Shown: piece by piece, positions 63,338 to 64,000 of the stretch
How positions within the stretch are numbered: the stretch's first letter is position 1
Layout: each line of letters starts with the position of its first letter
Source: Bactericera cockerelli
Taxonomy: Eukaryota; Arthropoda; Insecta; Hemiptera; Triozidae
Assembly: GCA_024516035.1 (NCBI GenBank)
Contig: CM044961.1
Coordinates: 558,115-622,114, forward strand
DNA: 64,000 bases
Direction: 5' to 3'
Notes under the pieces: generated by a model
Seen by the model: only the letters and a program-made list of their open reading frames with translations
What the model was told of the DNA's origin: nothing
The model's database searches: none
Program-made: the position numbers and the translations under genes

Positions 63338-63556
63338 GAATAATAATAATAATATCGCCTTATTTATACTGCCCGATTAGGACTATTAAGTCCCATTATT
63401 CCAGCAGTAAGCTCAAGACTTATTATTATGTGGTAAAAATCCCAAATGGGAGGATAACTTGTCATGTCCCGGCTGGGTTTCGAACCCACGACATCTGGAA
63501 CCTCTGGATTCACATCAGAGTGCCGCTTTTACCACTGAGCTACCGGGACAGACAGA
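63338..63556 (-). mobile_element. Family F SINE
   Basis: Minus-strand full copy, head CTGTCCCGGTAGCTCAGTGG near 63553, B box GGGTTCGAAACCCAGCCGGG, (ATT)n tail at 63340. Confidence 0.86.
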
Positions 63557-63599
63557 GAAAAAAATAACAGGTTGATAATATTTAGGACACATAATTTAT

Positions 63600-63935
63600 C
63601 CTGCATTGGTAGTCAAGTGGTTAACGCGCTAGTCTGGTAATCCAGGTAGCGTAGGGATCCGTTGCTTCTAATACCACCCATTTGACACCATAATTATAAT
63701 AACTAGACTCTGACACCCGTATTTATTAACAGCGAATTTTGTCTGAGCACTGTCTCAAGCAAGGTATTGGCCAATAATATTAAAGGAAGTCATGCTTCAG
63801 ACCATGCTCAGACGGCGTTTTCTGTTCATGTATACGGCTGTGAGGGTTAGGTCAAAGTTGGTAGAAAATAATTTGAATATTAACTTCGCCTGGTAATAGG
63901 TAATTACTTTCCACTAAAGAGTGTTATTATTATTA
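63600..63935 (+). mobile_element. Family G SINE carrying a small insertion
   Basis: The head is TTGGTAGTCAAGTGGTTAAC. The body is split at GACTCTGA by the 127-bp TIR insert (63714-63840) and continues GAGGGTTAGGTCAAAGTTGG to (ATT)n. Confidence 0.83.
63714..63840. mobile_element. 127-bp MITE with TGA duplication inside a SINE
   Basis: The left end CACCCGTATTTATTAACAG and right-end complement CAGCCGTATACATGAACAG are inverted repeats continuing imperfectly for about 50 bp. TGA flanks both sides (63711-63713 and 63841-63843). Uninterrupted family G copies provide the empty site, with a single CTCTGAGGG. Confidence 0.75.
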
Positions 63936-63942
63936 AGCTAGC

Positions 63943-64000
63943 CAGCCTCCGTGGCGTAACGGTTGTGACTACTGCCCGTAGTCCAGAGATCCTCAGTTCG
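63943..64000 (+). mobile_element. Family C SINE, cut by the window end
   Basis: The head is GCCAGCCTCCGTGGCGTAAC and runs to the B box CAGTTCG at the last base; the body lies outside the window. Confidence 0.8.

Overview
This 64 kb window is eukaryotic, AT-rich and almost entirely made of transposable elements and simple repeats. BEL/Pao LTR elements, CR1/Jockey-type and I-type LINEs, a Tc1 transposon, hAT-like elements, many tRNA-derived SINEs and long CT/GA tracts point to an arthropod, most likely an insect; the species cannot be fixed from the sequence. I found no host protein-coding gene and no tRNA or rRNA gene that I would defend. The tRNA-like and 5S-like segments are SINE heads.

Layout. 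1-11,600: SINEs, a 78-bp minisatellite carrying CRE palindromes, a 3.56-kb composite hAT-like element inserted into that minisatellite, long CT tracts and a poly(A)-tailed retro-fragment. 11,611-23,823: a CR1/Jockey-type LINE on the minus strand, split by an apparently intact BEL/Pao element (12,773-20,251) with two LTRs that read identically and a 5-bp target duplication; removing the insertion keeps the LINE ORF2 reading frame. A 100-N gap cuts off the LINE 5' end. 24,000-27,360: GA tracts and SINEs. 27,365-31,861: a second BEL/Pao element on the plus strand, with identical LTRs and target duplications, but with the reverse transcriptase/RNase H core removed in frame and the integrase damaged. 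32,000-38,000: dense SINEs, microsatellites and a small TIR element.

38,003-50,398: two adjacent nested blocks. A 4.3-kb TIR element with TTA duplications contains a decayed Tc1 transposon (38,033-39,636). An 8.0-kb hAT-like interval with 8-bp duplications contains a full-length I-type LINE (43,502-49,395) with both ORFs open. 50,400-64,000: SINEs, AT-rich sequence, minisatellites, pyrimidine tracts and small MITEs.

The genes form no host pathway. They are self-mobilising modules: BEL gag-pol (capsid, protease, RT/RNase H, integrase), LINE ORF1/ORF2 and a dead Tc1 transposase. The most notable observations are the RT-deleted but recently mobile BEL derivative, a 5S-rRNA-headed SINE sharing its body with a tRNA-headed SINE, a SINE-like family with 1 to 6 tandem 38-bp 5' monomers, the CRE minisatellite, and several insertions that can be ordered in time by nesting.
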